This document shows, in pieces, positions 1 to 8,980 of a stretch of 64,000 nt of DNA. Position numbers and translations under genes: made by a program. Positions within the stretch are counted from its first letter, which is position 1; each line of letters starts with the position of its first letter. The stretch spans positions 248,001 through 312,000 of the forward strand of contig JACKBS010000005.1 of assembly GCA_020634435.1 (NCBI GenBank). Reading direction: 5' to 3'. The stretch comes from Ardenticatenaceae bacterium. Its GTDB lineage: Bacteria > Chloroflexota > Anaerolineae > Promineifilales > Promineifilaceae. Under the pieces are notes generated by a model. It was not told the origin of the DNA. It saw only the letters and a list, made by a program, of their open reading frames with translations, and ran no database searches.

Positions 1-151
1 CACGAATGGAGAGTTGGCCGGTCATAAGCCCCTGAGACCATTTGAAGCCCAGGTCAACGGCAGTTACGCCATCGCGTGCCAGCCATTCATCACGAACGGA
101 ATTGAGAACGGCCGTTGCATGGGCCATCTGTTCTGGACTGAAAGTACTCAT
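1..151 (-). CDS. N-terminus of an unrecognised protein (truncated by window edge)
   Basis: Reading the minus strand from the ATG at 151 gives about 50 residues, beginning MSTFSPEQMAHATAVLNSVR and continuing open to the window edge, so the C-terminal part is missing. An AAAGGAG ribosome site lies about nine bases upstream of the ATG, which supports a real start. The stretch DEWLARDGVTAVDLGFKW resembles a module I associate with the front of some bacterial trypsin-like peptidases, but this is recollection and the fragment is too short to assign a function. It contains one ACGGCCGT site, read T-A-V. It is too short for normal ORF listing. Confidence 0.55.
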   Translation of the reverse strand, partial: MSTFSPEQMAHATAVLNSVRDEWLARDGVTAVDLGFKWSQGLMTGQLSIR

Positions 152-572
152 TTGCCTACTCCTTTTGCGGTCTGATCACCTGGACACAGCTGCATTATAC
201 CGGAAAGTTACCCATAATTTGAAGCGAAAAAAGTCCTTTACCCGTGCCAAGGCAGTCTTCTACTGTAACCATGAATGCCTTTTGCATCTGTAAAACATTA
301 AACGCAATGCTGGCTTTTTTCCCGTTATGGTGCCAACCATGACCTTGTCAGCGGCCATTAGTTTCAGTATGCTATGGACATTGTTACGCTTGGTCGCCAA
401 AAAGAGTTTGCTTTCTTTCAGGTAGTACAATGAATCTTCGTCGTTGATTTGCTGAAACCTTAGGGGCTTATTTCGCCATACGTGGCCCTGGTGTTGGGCT
501 ACGTTTTGTTGGTCAAACTGCGCCCGTCTTGTTTTGAGTCCCTCTCCTCCGCCAGTTGAGGAGAGTTAGTGA
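152..572. other. Gene-free stretch with an SD-containing hairpin
   Basis: I see no convincing gene in these 421 bases; the only open frames are short and lack start signals. The clear structure is a perfect 8-bp inverted repeat at 542-549 and 559-566 (CTCTCCTC / GAGGAGAG) with an 8-base loop. Its right arm is the SD of the next gene, so the hairpin could mask that ribosome site. Confidence 0.5.
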
Positions 573-2138
573 TTGTCGTTCATGGGAAACGGCCGTCAGC
601 CAAAGAGGTGTCGTGTGTTCAACCGTCCTGACTATCCTGATGTTTACACCACCCGAAATATTACCTGCGTGAGCTGCAACGAAAACTTTGTGGTTACCGA
701 AGGGCACCAAGCCGAGTGGCGAGTATCAGCCAACCTGCCAAACACGGTTAATCTGCATTACGAAGACAACCGCCAGCAGCGCACCATTTTGCCTGTACCT
801 ACCAGGCCACCCTCTAACCCTGAAGATCGAATTGGTCGGGGGCGTCCTATTGATTTCACACCCTATCCCATTAACTGCCCGCGCTGCGGAGCCGATAATC
901 GTAACTGGCTTCGGCTTCAAGATGAAAGCGAGCTATCTTTTTTCCGACAGTGGCAGCTATGGCAGCGGCGCTACCATAAAGTTTTCTCCACTCTGCTGAT
1001 TGCCGTAGTGTTTGCCGCCATCCCGTTGGTTTTGCGCCCTCAGCTGGAGATTTCGTGGTTACAGGCAATTGTCCTGGCTCTAAGCATCGTTGTGGCACCA
1101 GCTCTTTTCATTAGCGATATTGCCCCCAAGTGGAAAGAGCTGCGCAAAGACAAATATGATGCCGAAATTTTCCCCAAGTCGAGACGATTTGAGGTGAATC
1201 TGTGGCTTCGTGGTCTGGCATGGTTACTCATGGCAACGCTGGTCTTCCCCATAATTTTCTTCAAAATTGGGCCTGCAACGATTCAAAAAATCGTGGAATT
1301 TGTCGATACGTCTCCAGAAGATGAAGTGCAAACAGTGGGCGACGACATCGCCGTAGACTTCAACGAAAAGGTAGATCAATCCATCAACGAGCTAAATGAG
1401 CTTGCTAAAGGATTGGGCATCGCTATTAATAATCTGCCCACCAATGATCTGCCTCAATTAGAACGAGAATTGGAAAAAATATCTGATGAGCTAGATAGCA
1501 CAGCACTGCTTACTGCCGGGGAAATTTCCGGCGCTGGCCAGGAAAGCGTGACGCGATTGCAAAAGGAGTTAGAAAACGAAATAGCGGCTATCAAACAGGC
1601 ACGGGTGGGCGCGGCAACCCGCCTGAGGACAAACGTAGTTGCAGATGTGAAATATTTAGGTATATGGTCTTTCCTGGTAGGGCTCCCCTTAATTGCGGCT
1701 ATCATGGTCATCATACCAGCAATGAAGGCTTTTACTGCTTCAATAAATAAAGATTTACCGCCACCCGTTTATTACAGCGTAGCAAACATGACGCGGTTAG
1801 CATCTTGGGAAGCTCGCCAGGCGCTTGAGGTGCGGAATAACCACTACTTTGAAATTCAATGGATGTCGGTAAACCGCAACGAAGCGGGCGGACTTACTCT
1901 GTCTGGCCTTTTCCGTGATCCCCCGGACTTTGATGCATATGGACGGGCGACGGGTAAATATGTGCGAGCGCAGCGGCACACCGTCATCACTGACAAGTGG
2001 TGCCGGATTAAAGATGTCAAAATTGAGGATGTGCTTGTGCCCATGCCAGCGGGTGCTCCTGGAGGGCAATTTACTTTGGCCCAGCAGGTACCGCATGATG
2101 CCCCACCCAGCGTACGCATCCGATTGCCTGAAAGATAG
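573..2138 (+). CDS. Zinc-ribbon multi-pass membrane protein, unknown function
   Basis: I do not recognise this 521-residue protein. The N-terminal part has two Cys pairs, CVSC near residue 33 and CPRC near residue 102, which fit a split zinc ribbon. Hydrophobic segments at roughly 143-165, 168-187, 212-234 and 363-386 suggest four membrane helices. Between the third and fourth is an acidic, Leu/Glu-rich stretch (about 245-350) that may be coiled coil. The C-terminal 130 residues look soluble. I chose the TTG at 573 because GAGGAGAG (559-566) is correctly spaced for it; the in-frame ATG at 582 is too far from that SD. The SD lies in a hairpin arm. A strong terminator follows ten bases after the stop. 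It appears to be a single-gene unit. Confidence 0.75.
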   Translation: MSFMGNGRQPKRCRVFNRPDYPDVYTTRNITCVSCNENFVVTEGHQAEWRVSANLPNTVNLHYEDNRQQRTILPVPTRPPSNPEDRIGRGRPIDFTPYPINCPRCGADNRNWLRLQDESELSFFRQWQLWQRRYHKVFSTLLIAVVFAAIPLVLRPQLEISWLQAIVLALSIVVAPALFISDIAPKWKELRKDKYDAEIFPKSRRFEVNLWLRGLAWLLMATLVFPIIFFKIGPATIQKIVEFVDTSPEDEVQTVGDDIAVDFNEKVDQSINELNELAKGLGIAINNLPTNDLPQLERELEKISDELDSTALLTAGEISGAGQESVTRLQKELENEIAAIKQARVGAATRLRTNVVADVKYLGIWSFLVGLPLIAAIMVIIPAMKAFTASINKDLPPPVYYSVANMTRLASWEARQALEVRNNHYFEIQWMSVNRNEAGGLTLSGLFRDPPDFDAYGRATGKYVRAQRHTVITDKWCRIKDVKIEDVLVPMPAGAPGGQFTLAQQVPHDAPPSVRIRLPER

Positions 2139-2147
2139 TTAAAATTG

Positions 2148-2196
2148 GGGAAACGGCCGTATCTCACCCTCCTCATATAAGATACGGCCGTTTCCC
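2148..2196 (+). terminator. Perfect 17-bp stem-loop built from two inverted ACGGCCGT sites
   Basis: The arms 2148-2164 and 2180-2196 are perfect reverse complements (GGGAAACGGCCGTATCT and its complement), separated by a 15-base loop, and each arm holds one ACGGCCGT. It starts ten bases after the stop of the zinc-ribbon gene. A weak T-rich tail follows (CATTTACCCATTTTC). A terminator role is inferred from position and stem strength. Confidence 0.7.
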
Positions 2197-2394
2197 ATTT
2201 ACCCATTTTCACCAATCGCGTATAATCTTTCCTCGACAGCCAAACCGTTACCAACAATAAAGAGTCTATCAACTACCAGGAACCAATCCTGCCTGGCCAA
2301 CGCGGACTCGCCTCAAGCAATCTTCGCGGGAAACAGACCTTTTCGCAAAATTCAACTCGCTGTTTTTCGTGACAAAATCCAAGGAGATACACCC

Positions 2395-3633
2395 ATGAGT
2401 TATGCCAAAATTAACGTGCCGGACGGCGAAAAAATTACCTATACCGACGGTAAACTGCATGTTCCCGATCATCCCATCGTTGCCTACATCGAAGGCGACG
2501 GCATCGGCGTAGACATCACCCCCGCTTCGCTGCATGTCTGGAATTCGGCCGTAGAAAAAGCGTATGGCGGCAAGCGCAAAATTGCCTGGATGGAGATTTA
2601 CTCCGGCGAAAAAGCCGCCGAACTGTACGACGGCAACTACATGCCCGAAGAAACCTTCGAGGCGATGCGCGAATTTGTCGTCGGCATCAAAGGCCCGCTG
2701 ACCACGCCCATCGGTGGCGGCTTCCGCAGCCTAAACGTGACCCTGCGCCAGGTGCTGGACCTGTACGCCTGCGTGCGCCCTGTGCGTTACATCCCCGGCA
2801 CCCCCAGCCCCATGACCAACCCCGAACGGATGGACATCGTCCTGTTCCGCGAAAATACCGAAGACGTTTACTCCGGCGTGGAATTTGTGGCTAACTCCCC
2901 CGAAGCCAACAAGCTCATTGCCTTCCTGCGCGATGAATTGGGCAAAAACGTGCGCGAAATGTCGGCCATTGGCATTAAGCCGGTGAGCGAATTTGGCACC
3001 AAGCGGCTGGTTCGTCAGGCGTACCAGTACGCCATCGACCACGACCGCAGTTCCGTCAGCCTGGTCCACAAAGGCAACATCATGAAGTTTACGGAAGGCG
3101 CTTTCCGTGATTGGGGCTATGAGTTGGCGCGTGACGAATTTGACGCGCAGCCATTGGACGGCGGCCCCTGGCACGTGATGAAGAATCCCAACAACGGCAA
3201 AGACATCATCATCAAAGACGTGATTGCCGACAATATGCTCCAACAGCTGCTGACCCGTACTGCCGATTACGATGTCATCGCCACGTTGAACCTGAATGGT
3301 GACTACATGAGCGACGCCGCAGCGGCCCAGGTTGGTGGTTTAGGCATGGCCCCCGGTGGCAACATCGGCGACGGCGTGGCCCTGTTCGAAGCCACTCACG
3401 GCACCGCACCCAAGTACGCCGGCAAAGACATGGTCAATCCCGGCAGCCTCATCCTCAGCGGCGTGATGATGTTGGAGTACATGGGCTGGGTCGAAGCGGG
3501 CGAGTTAATCGTAAACGCCATGACCAAGACAATTCAGGACAAAACCGTCACCTACGATCTGCACCGCCAGATCGAAGGCGCTACCAAACTATCCTGCTCT
3601 GAATTTGCGCAGGCCATCGTGGACAATATGTAA
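2395..3633 (+). CDS. icd: NADP-dependent isocitrate dehydrogenase
   Basis: Oxidatively decarboxylates isocitrate to 2-oxoglutarate with NADP+ in the TCA cycle. The 412 residues match the length of the E. coli enzyme and align along their whole length. Isocitrate-binding residues are visible at S112, N114, R118, R128 and R152 (RSLNVTLRQ and FRENTEDVY motifs); S112 corresponds to the Ser phosphorylated by AceK in E. coli. The HGTAPKYAG segment and the C-terminal TYDLHR keep the Lys-Tyr and Tyr/Arg pattern that selects NADP over NAD. An AAGGAG ribosome site precedes the ATG. The gene contains no ACGGCCGT site, unlike most neighbours. With aceB/aceA about 14 kb away, it competes for isocitrate. 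No aceK is seen in the window. Confidence 0.97.
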   Translation: MSYAKINVPDGEKITYTDGKLHVPDHPIVAYIEGDGIGVDITPASLHVWNSAVEKAYGGKRKIAWMEIYSGEKAAELYDGNYMPEETFEAMREFVVGIKGPLTTPIGGGFRSLNVTLRQVLDLYACVRPVRYIPGTPSPMTNPERMDIVLFRENTEDVYSGVEFVANSPEANKLIAFLRDELGKNVREMSAIGIKPVSEFGTKRLVRQAYQYAIDHDRSSVSLVHKGNIMKFTEGAFRDWGYELARDEFDAQPLDGGPWHVMKNPNNGKDIIIKDVIADNMLQQLLTRTADYDVIATLNLNGDYMSDAAAAQVGGLGMAPGGNIGDGVALFEATHGTAPKYAGKDMVNPGSLILSGVMMLEYMGWVEAGELIVNAMTKTIQDKTVTYDLHRQIEGATKLSCSEFAQAIVDNM

Positions 3634-3642
3634 GAGTTAACT

Positions 3643-3696
3643 GCAAAGGACGCCGAGAACGCAAAGGAAAAAACTTTGCGTTCTTGGCGTCTTTGC
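3643..3696. repeat. CAAAGGACGC-type inverted repeat between convergent genes
   Basis: Arms 3643-3666 and 3674-3696 pair with one bulge (GCAAAGGACGCCGAGAACGC and complement), forming a long hairpin between the converging icd and the 3701 gene. A related element lies at 34800-34872. It could work as a two-way terminator; the repeated sequence suggests a dispersed palindromic family. Confidence 0.75.
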
Positions 3697-3700
3697 GGTT

Positions 3701-4186
3701 TTATTCCACAATCTTGGTTTGCAACTGCTGCGCCAGGCAAAGAGTGCCATCCTCCAAGCAAATATCCACCACACCAGAAAATTCCCCCACCGTTTCTCCG
3801 ACAAACATTAGCTCAATAGCCTGACTGTTCTTGGCAGGAATCTCTGTCTCAAAGCGGTAGCTGGCAAAATGGGTCAGCGGCAGCGACTGCACGGCCTGGT
3901 AGGCTGGCGCACTACCGCTTAAGCGCACGTTTTCCAGGTAGTCGGTATCCAGATCAATGCTGTGCAAAAGTTGACTGCTGGTGATCAGGCTGGTCACCTG
4001 AATGGTGACGGCAAATGGTTCGTTCACGGTCACCTGCTCTGGCGCATCAATTTGCACCTCGATGGTGGTCGGCTCATTGAGTGCCGTGCCCCAAATTAGG
4101 CGGCTAATGACCAACACAACGGCCGTTCCCAACAAACAAACGGCCGTAATCACCCCCACCAACCGCAATATCTGTCCTCGTTCCAT
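3701..4186 (-). CDS. Membrane-anchored extracytoplasmic protein, unknown function
   Basis: The 161-residue product has one N-terminal hydrophobic segment (about residues 9-31) with a positive N-terminus. The rest is polar, probably a beta-rich domain outside the membrane: it reads like an Ig/CARDB-type fold (VTVNEPFAVTIQVTSL and later FETEIPAKNSQ). No catalytic motif is visible. It lies directly downstream of the MscS-like gene on the same strand, and its AAGGAGG ribosome site overlaps the mscS stop codon, so the two are probably translated from one message. I prefer the ATG at 4186 over the GTG one codon upstream because of SD spacing. The stop codon abuts the inverted repeat at 3643-3696. 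Confidence 0.7.
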   Translation of the reverse strand: MERGQILRLVGVITAVCLLGTAVVLVISRLIWGTALNEPTTIEVQIDAPEQVTVNEPFAVTIQVTSLITSSQLLHSIDLDTDYLENVRLSGSAPAYQAVQSLPLTHFASYRFETEIPAKNSQAIELMFVGETVGEFSGVVDICLEDGTLCLAQQLQTKIVE

Positions 4187-4198
4187 CACAAACCCTCC

Positions 4199-5002
4199 TT
4201 AATCCGCCAGTTGAATTTCGGCCTCGTTAAGCCGCTCATGCACCAGCGCCAGCAGCCGGGGCCGCATCTCCGCCCCCTTGGCGTATTTAGCCTTGGCCAC
4301 CAGCGTCAGCTCCGTCTGGTGCGCCAGCGATCCCGACTGGCTAATAATTTGCCACGGCTCCAGCAGGTTAGGCAACAACAGCAGCGCCTCCTTGCTCAAA
4401 TCCTCCAAAATAGGAATTGCCCGACCCAAATCTTCAGCATTGAGCTTAATGGATACCGTGGCAGGCGAAAAGCGCCCCCGGCTAAAGTTGCGCACAATGC
4501 GAATTTCGCCGTTAGGCACCACAAACAGCTCCCCGCTAGGTGAGCGCAATGTGGTGGTGCGCAAATTTACCGTCTCCACCACGCCCTCGTTGCCCAAAAT
4601 GTCCACTTTTTCGCCCACGTCAAAGGTGTCTTCAAACAAGAAGCCCACCCCGGTGAGATAATCGCTAACCAACGGCCGTGCGCCCAGGCCAAAAGCGGCC
4701 GTAAACAAGCCCACCAGCCAGATCAGCGTCTCGCCATCGACAAACAAACTGAGACTGAGCAGAACGGCCGTTACCACCGACAAAAAAGTAATCGCGCTGG
4801 CCACCAGGCTAACCAACGTCTTTTGCCGCTCCGCACGCAGCTCACGCCGCTTGCCCGCCAGGCTGCCAATCCGCAGCACCCGCCGCGCCAAACGGCCAGA
4901 CAATCGGTACACCAGGTAAGCCAGCAAAAAGTAAACGGCGATGTGCACCACGTCGCTCCATAAAGTCCCAGATGTCCAAAAAGTTACAAAGTTCTGCCAC
5001 AT
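4199..5002 (-). CDS. MscS-family mechanosensitive ion channel
   Basis: Probable small-conductance mechanosensitive channel that releases solutes on hypo-osmotic shock. It has 267 residues, similar to MscS. Two or three N-terminal membrane helices are followed by the pore-type segment LVGLFTAAFGLGARPLVSDY and then the beta domain signature FDVGEKVDILGNEGVVE and NLRTTTLRSPSGELFVVPNG, which are typical of the family. The C-terminal alpha/beta domain is present. I chose the ATG at 5002 because a GGAGG site lies five bases upstream; the longer TTG start at 5014 overlaps that SD. It leads a two-gene unit with the 3701 gene. It is divergent from the penicillin-binding protein gene across a repeat-rich spacer. 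Confidence 0.9.
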   Translation of the reverse strand: MWQNFVTFWTSGTLWSDVVHIAVYFLLAYLVYRLSGRLARRVLRIGSLAGKRRELRAERQKTLVSLVASAITFLSVVTAVLLSLSLFVDGETLIWLVGLFTAAFGLGARPLVSDYLTGVGFLFEDTFDVGEKVDILGNEGVVETVNLRTTTLRSPSGELFVVPNGEIRIVRNFSRGRFSPATVSIKLNAEDLGRAIPILEDLSKEALLLLPNLLEPWQIISQSGSLAHQTELTLVAKAKYAKGAEMRPRLLALVHERLNEAEIQLAD

Positions 5003-5083
5003 ACAAGCCTCCAAGCAGACATTTTAGCACCAAGCCCCGTAGAGGCGTAAACGCCCAGCGTTCCAGATAAAGCGGTCTTGGTA

Positions 5084-5230
5084 GGGGCGGGACAGGCGGG
5101 AAACATCCAGGACTATCACCAACGCCATTTGCCCCGCCTGTCTCGCCCAGATTGGCCATAGCATTGGGCGAGACGGCGCGGTGGCGCGGCTATCTGTCAC
5201 ACCTGGGATTACACCGCGCCGTCCCGCCCC
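5084..5230. repeat. GGGGCG-type palindromic repeat cluster
   Basis: Two GC-rich hairpins lie in tandem: GGGGCGGGACAGGCGGG (5084-5100) with its complement near 5132-5148, and GGGCGAGACGGCGCGGTG (5165-5182) with its complement near 5212-5230. The right arm of the first can also pair with the left arm of the second, so alternative folds exist. A relative lies at 60711-60773. They resemble REP/BIME-like dispersed repeats. Confidence 0.75.
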
Positions 5231-5266
5231 TACTAAATTCGGGGGGCTGATGTGCCGCCAAATTCC

Positions 5267-5295
5267 TTGACCAAAATCTAATTCCGCTTACCATA
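5267..5295 (+). promoter_or_regulatory. Possible promoter for the penicillin-binding protein gene
   Basis: TTGACC (5267-5272) matches five of six bases of a -35 box, and ACCATA lies 17 bases downstream at 5290-5295. The ATG is at 5301 and there is no SD, so transcription may begin at or next to the start codon. The -10 match is weak. Confidence 0.3.
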
Positions 5296-5300
5296 TTGTT

Positions 5301-7802
5301 ATGACAAATAACGGTGGTTACAAATTAGAGTACCTGGAAAAATACCAGGGCCGTCCCCAGAAGCCATCTGGCAACAAAAACAATCCCAACAAAAAACCAC
5401 GCGGCTGCCTGTCCAAAACGCTGATCATCTTGGTACAGCTTGGCTTAATTGGCTTGCTATTTGGCGTGTTGGCCTTTGTGGGGGCCTACATTTACCTCAG
5501 CAACGAGTTGTCGGACTCCATCGACCAGGTGGTCGCTTACCGGGGCACTGGCGTTGGCGGTACACCCCGCTTTTACGACCGCAACGGCGAATTGCTCTTT
5601 GAACTGACCACTACCGAAAAGCGCCTGTGGCTGGCCTACAATGAAATCCCGCGCTCGGTGGTTGATGCCACCGTAGCTGTGGAAGATGACACTTTCTGGA
5701 CCAACTATGGCTTTGACCCGGCGGCCATTGGCGCGGCACTGCTGAACAACTACCGGAATCAAGACGGCCGTCCCGTCGGGGCCAGCACGATTACGCAGCA
5801 GTTGGTCCGGCACATCGCCTTCACCTACGAGGAGCGCGTCAGCGTCAGCTACGAGCGCAAGCTGCGTGAACTGTTCCTTGCCTTCATCATGACCCAGCAG
5901 CGCAGCAAAGAGGCCATCATCCAGATGTACCTCAACGAGATTTACTACGGCAATCTGGCCTACGGCATCGAGGCCGCGTCGCAAACCTACTTTGCCAAAT
6001 CGGCGCAAAACCTGACGCTGGCCGAAGCTGCCTTTCTGGCCGGGCTGCCCCAATCGCCGCTGGATTGGGACCCATACACCAATTTTGACGCCGCCAAAGA
6101 GCGCCAGGAATTTATTCTGGACTTGATGGTGGAAGATGGCACCATCACCGCGCTGGATGGGGAGATTGCCAAGGGGGTGACGCTGCATATCGCGCCGCGC
6201 ATCACCGCCAACGAAGCAGCAGGCGATGTGACGCTGGAAGCGGCTCATTTTGTGCTTTACGTGCAAAACGAGCTGGAAAAGCTCTATGGCCCGGATGCCA
6301 TTGCCCTGGGCGGTTGGCAAATCACCACCAGCCTGGACCTAAACATGCAAAAAATGGCGGAAACGGCCGCACGCGAACAGGTCGCGGCCCGGGCGGCGGC
6401 ACATAATGTTAGCAACGCTTCAGTGGTGATTCTCAAGCCAAACACCGGGGAAATTCTGGCCATGGTGGGCAGCCTGGACTATTTCGACGAGTCGATTGAC
6501 GGCCAGGTAAATGTGGCCCTTAGCCCACGCCAGCCCGGCAGCAGCATCAAGCCGATCACCTATGCCACGGCTTTGCAGCGCGGCTGGTCCACGGCCGACG
6601 TGCTGTGGGATGTACCCATCGAGCTAGACCTGGGCGACGGCCAAAAGATGGTGCCCGTCAACTACGATGGCTACTATCGCGGCCCGGTGCTGTTCCGCGA
6701 TGCGCTGGCCAACAGCTACAACATTCCCCCCGTCCAGCTGCTGCGCGATGTGGGCGTGCCCAACTTCATCGCCACCGCCCGCAGCATGGGCATCGAATCA
6801 TTGCGCGAGCCGCCTGGCTTTTACGGTCTGGCCCTTACCCTGGGCGGCGGCGAAGTGCCCCTGCTAGAAATGACCCACGCCTTTGCCACGTTGGCCAACC
6901 AGGGGCAAAAACCACGCCTCACCTCAGTGCTGCACATCACCGACAGCCGGGGCAACGTCATTTTTGACGCGCAGCAAAACCAGCTGCCGGCGGTCAATGC
7001 CCTCGACCCCAAGATTGCCTACATCATCACCGACATTTTGGATGACGACCAGGCACGTGTGGCGGCGATGGGCTACAACAATCCGCTAGAGCTGCCCTTC
7101 CCCGCCGCCGTAAAAACAGGCACTACCAATGATTTTCGCGATAACTGGACGATTGGCTACACGCCCGGCGTGGTGGTGGGCATTTGGATGGGCAATTCAG
7201 ACGGCCGTCCCATGATCGATTCGTCCGGTTTGCGCGCCGCCGCGCCGCTGTGGAACAACATCATGCAAACCATCTATAACGATCCGGCCATGATGCAAAG
7301 TTTGTGGGTAAACGGCCGTCCGCCCGCTACCGGTTTTATCCAGCCCCAGGGGATTGAGCTGCGCCCCGTTTGCTTACCTTCGGGCACGGGTGGCAGCCGC
7401 TGCACTGCCAGCCGCAACGACTGGTTTATCGTCGGTGCGCCCACGCACGGCAATGCCCGCATCAGTTACAACACCAACATGGGTGAAAATTTAGGCGCAT
7501 GGACCCTCTCTACCATGTCGCTGCCCGCCGATGAAGGCCAGCGCATTTTGGATGCGCAACCAGAGCTGAGCAACGGCAGCAAAATCCCCCGCCCCACCGA
7601 ATGTGTTATCAACAGCACCAGTCCCCCAGCAGGCGCGACTGTGCGGCTCTACCTGCCCGTCCCCCCGTTCTACCCGGATGAGGTCAAAGCCCGACAGTGG
7701 GCCCAATCCTCCGGCTACCGTATGGCGCCAGCGGCCGTTTGCCCGCTCAGCGTTATTCGCGGTTCATCTTCGCCTTCACCAACAAGCACGCCGGGAGAGT
7801 GA
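5301..7802 (+). CDS. Class A penicillin-binding protein (glycosyltransferase/transpeptidase)
   Basis: Bifunctional enzyme that polymerises lipid II and cross-links peptidoglycan outside the membrane. A basic cytoplasmic tail (1-38) is followed by one membrane helix (about 40-66). The GT51 domain has AVEDDTFWTNYGFDP (catalytic Glu128), GASTITQQLVR (160-170) and RSKEAIIQMYLNEIYYG (201-217). The transpeptidase has SSIK (nucleophile Ser414, Lys417), SYN (472-474) and KTGT (605-608). The usual His of the first GT51 motif is Tyr here. After the KTG box there is a long C-terminal tail of about 170 residues with several Cys, ending in a Ser/Pro-rich stretch. The 833-residue length is normal for PBP1A-like proteins. 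There is no SD before the ATG. Three in-frame ACGGCCGT sites are read D/N-G-R. Confidence 0.95.
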   Translation: MTNNGGYKLEYLEKYQGRPQKPSGNKNNPNKKPRGCLSKTLIILVQLGLIGLLFGVLAFVGAYIYLSNELSDSIDQVVAYRGTGVGGTPRFYDRNGELLFELTTTEKRLWLAYNEIPRSVVDATVAVEDDTFWTNYGFDPAAIGAALLNNYRNQDGRPVGASTITQQLVRHIAFTYEERVSVSYERKLRELFLAFIMTQQRSKEAIIQMYLNEIYYGNLAYGIEAASQTYFAKSAQNLTLAEAAFLAGLPQSPLDWDPYTNFDAAKERQEFILDLMVEDGTITALDGEIAKGVTLHIAPRITANEAAGDVTLEAAHFVLYVQNELEKLYGPDAIALGGWQITTSLDLNMQKMAETAAREQVAARAAAHNVSNASVVILKPNTGEILAMVGSLDYFDESIDGQVNVALSPRQPGSSIKPITYATALQRGWSTADVLWDVPIELDLGDGQKMVPVNYDGYYRGPVLFRDALANSYNIPPVQLLRDVGVPNFIATARSMGIESLREPPGFYGLALTLGGGEVPLLEMTHAFATLANQGQKPRLTSVLHITDSRGNVIFDAQQNQLPAVNALDPKIAYIITDILDDDQARVAAMGYNNPLELPFPAAVKTGTTNDFRDNWTIGYTPGVVVGIWMGNSDGRPMIDSSGLRAAAPLWNNIMQTIYNDPAMMQSLWVNGRPPATGFIQPQGIELRPVCLPSGTGGSRCTASRNDWFIVGAPTHGNARISYNTNMGENLGAWTLSTMSLPADEGQRILDAQPELSNGSKIPRPTECVINSTSPPAGATVRLYLPVPPFYPDEVKARQWAQSSGYRMAPAAVCPLSVIRGSSSPSPTSTPGE

Positions 7803-7870
7803 GTGATAAGTGAAAAGTAAAAAGTGATAAGTGAGCCACTTTTCACTTATCACTTTTCACTTTTTACTTC
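7803..7870. repeat. GTGAAAAGT-family inverted repeat
   Basis: GTGATAAGTGAAAAGTAAAA units face CACTTTTCACTTATC units around 7836, giving an imperfect hairpin between the converging PBP and META genes. Sister copies lie at 15506-15558, 35499-35565 and 61593-61643. The copy begins at the TGA stop of the PBP gene. Confidence 0.8.
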
Positions 7871-7890
7871 AGTTCTGCTAAAACCAAGCG

Positions 7891-8769
7891 CTACTCAGCA
7901 GCCTCAAAATTCAGCACACCGTCAGGCGTTTGCAGGGTAAGCTGGCTGCCAGACAGCGTGTAGCTGGTGACCTGGGCCAGAGCGGCCATAAAGTCTGCTT
8001 CCTGCTGCATCATCGCCTGGTCGGCGCAGGCCATGAGCGTGCTAACAAGCATACTCACCGTCATTGTGCCGTCCTCGTCCAGCGTGACTTCACCCGAGTA
8101 GCTGTTGCAGCTGGCATTGCCGTTAACCTGCCCCGCTTCAAAGTTCAACGTGGGGGCGGAGTTGGGTAGAACGGCCGTTACGTTATCACTCGGCCCAAAA
8201 GACTCCAGTACCCAGCTGGTGCCCTGCAATAATTCGCTGTCTTGTTCATGTGGTGTTGCTGTGGGAGTTACGGCAGTTCCTTCTTCCGACGGGCCTGTTT
8301 CCCCCTCAGCCGGGGCGGTAGCAAACACGAGCAAACCGCCATCATAGGTCAGCGTTAGCTGCCCCTCGGCCACCACGTAATGGCTCACGGAGGACATCGC
8401 TGCCAAAAACGCGTTTTCTTGCTGCATGATAGGTTCCGCACAAGCCATGCGGGTTGAGCCAATTGGACCAAAATCCAGCGCATCCCCGGATTGGGTCACA
8501 TCGGCAAAAAAGGTGTTGCAGTTGGCCGAACCAGAGATACGGCCGTCTTCAAACATCAGCGTCACGGACGTATCCGGCAGCATGGGCGTGCGCCCACCAT
8601 CTGGACCAAATTCTTGCAGCACCCAACTCGTCCCGTCTAAGCTGGTGCCGGATTCAATCTCCGGTTCCAGTGCCCCACCGTCACTCCCCGATGAGCCACA
8701 GCCCACCGCCACAATCATGAACAACAAACCCATGATCATCATTTTTGCAAATTTATTTAGCAACTTCAT
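7891..8769 (-). CDS. Lipoprotein with two META (HslJ-like) domains
   Basis: A 292-residue predicted lipoprotein: the signal peptide ends in VAVGCGSS, a lipobox with Cys near residue 24. Two META domains follow in tandem. The first begins near LDGTSWVLQEFG with NCNTFFADV and STRMACAEPIM. The second begins near LLQGTSWVLESFG with SCNSYSGEV and STLMACADQAM. The family's pattern of a Cys in the first strand region and M-A-C is kept in both copies, which suggests duplication within the gene. META proteins such as HslJ are linked to heat or novobiocin resistance in E. coli; the function here is unknown. I chose the ATG at 8769 because GAGGAG lies about eight bases upstream and the signal peptide begins there. 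Confidence 0.9.
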   Translation of the reverse strand: MKLLNKFAKMMIMGLLFMIVAVGCGSSGSDGGALEPEIESGTSLDGTSWVLQEFGPDGGRTPMLPDTSVTLMFEDGRISGSANCNTFFADVTQSGDALDFGPIGSTRMACAEPIMQQENAFLAAMSSVSHYVVAEGQLTLTYDGGLLVFATAPAEGETGPSEEGTAVTPTATPHEQDSELLQGTSWVLESFGPSDNVTAVLPNSAPTLNFEAGQVNGNASCNSYSGEVTLDEDGTMTVSMLVSTLMACADQAMMQQEADFMAALAQVTSYTLSGSQLTLQTPDGVLNFEAAE

Positions 8770-8911
8770 TTTGTTTCTCCTCAAAATTTCTGAAAGGTGC
8801 GTTGCCTTTGTAAGACCAATGCACCCGATATTTTCTGTTGTGCTTGTGAAACCTTTCTCAAGCCATTTATTCAACGCCCAAACCGGGAGAATAGTTCCGC
8901 ACGGCCCAAAT

Positions 8912-8946
8912 AAAAAAGGACACCCATCGCATGAGTGTCCTTTTTT
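8912..8946 (-). terminator. Rho-independent terminator after the FKBP gene
   Basis: AAAAAAGGACAC (8912-8923) and GTGTCCTTTTTT (8935-8946) are perfect 12-base arms with an 11-base loop. Read on the minus strand it has a run of six T after the stem and lies 35 bases after the slyD-like stop codon. The A/T tails on both sides would let it act in both directions. Confidence 0.85.
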
Positions 8947-8980
8947 GAAGTTGCAAATCACCTGACGGGCTGATTCGCCC

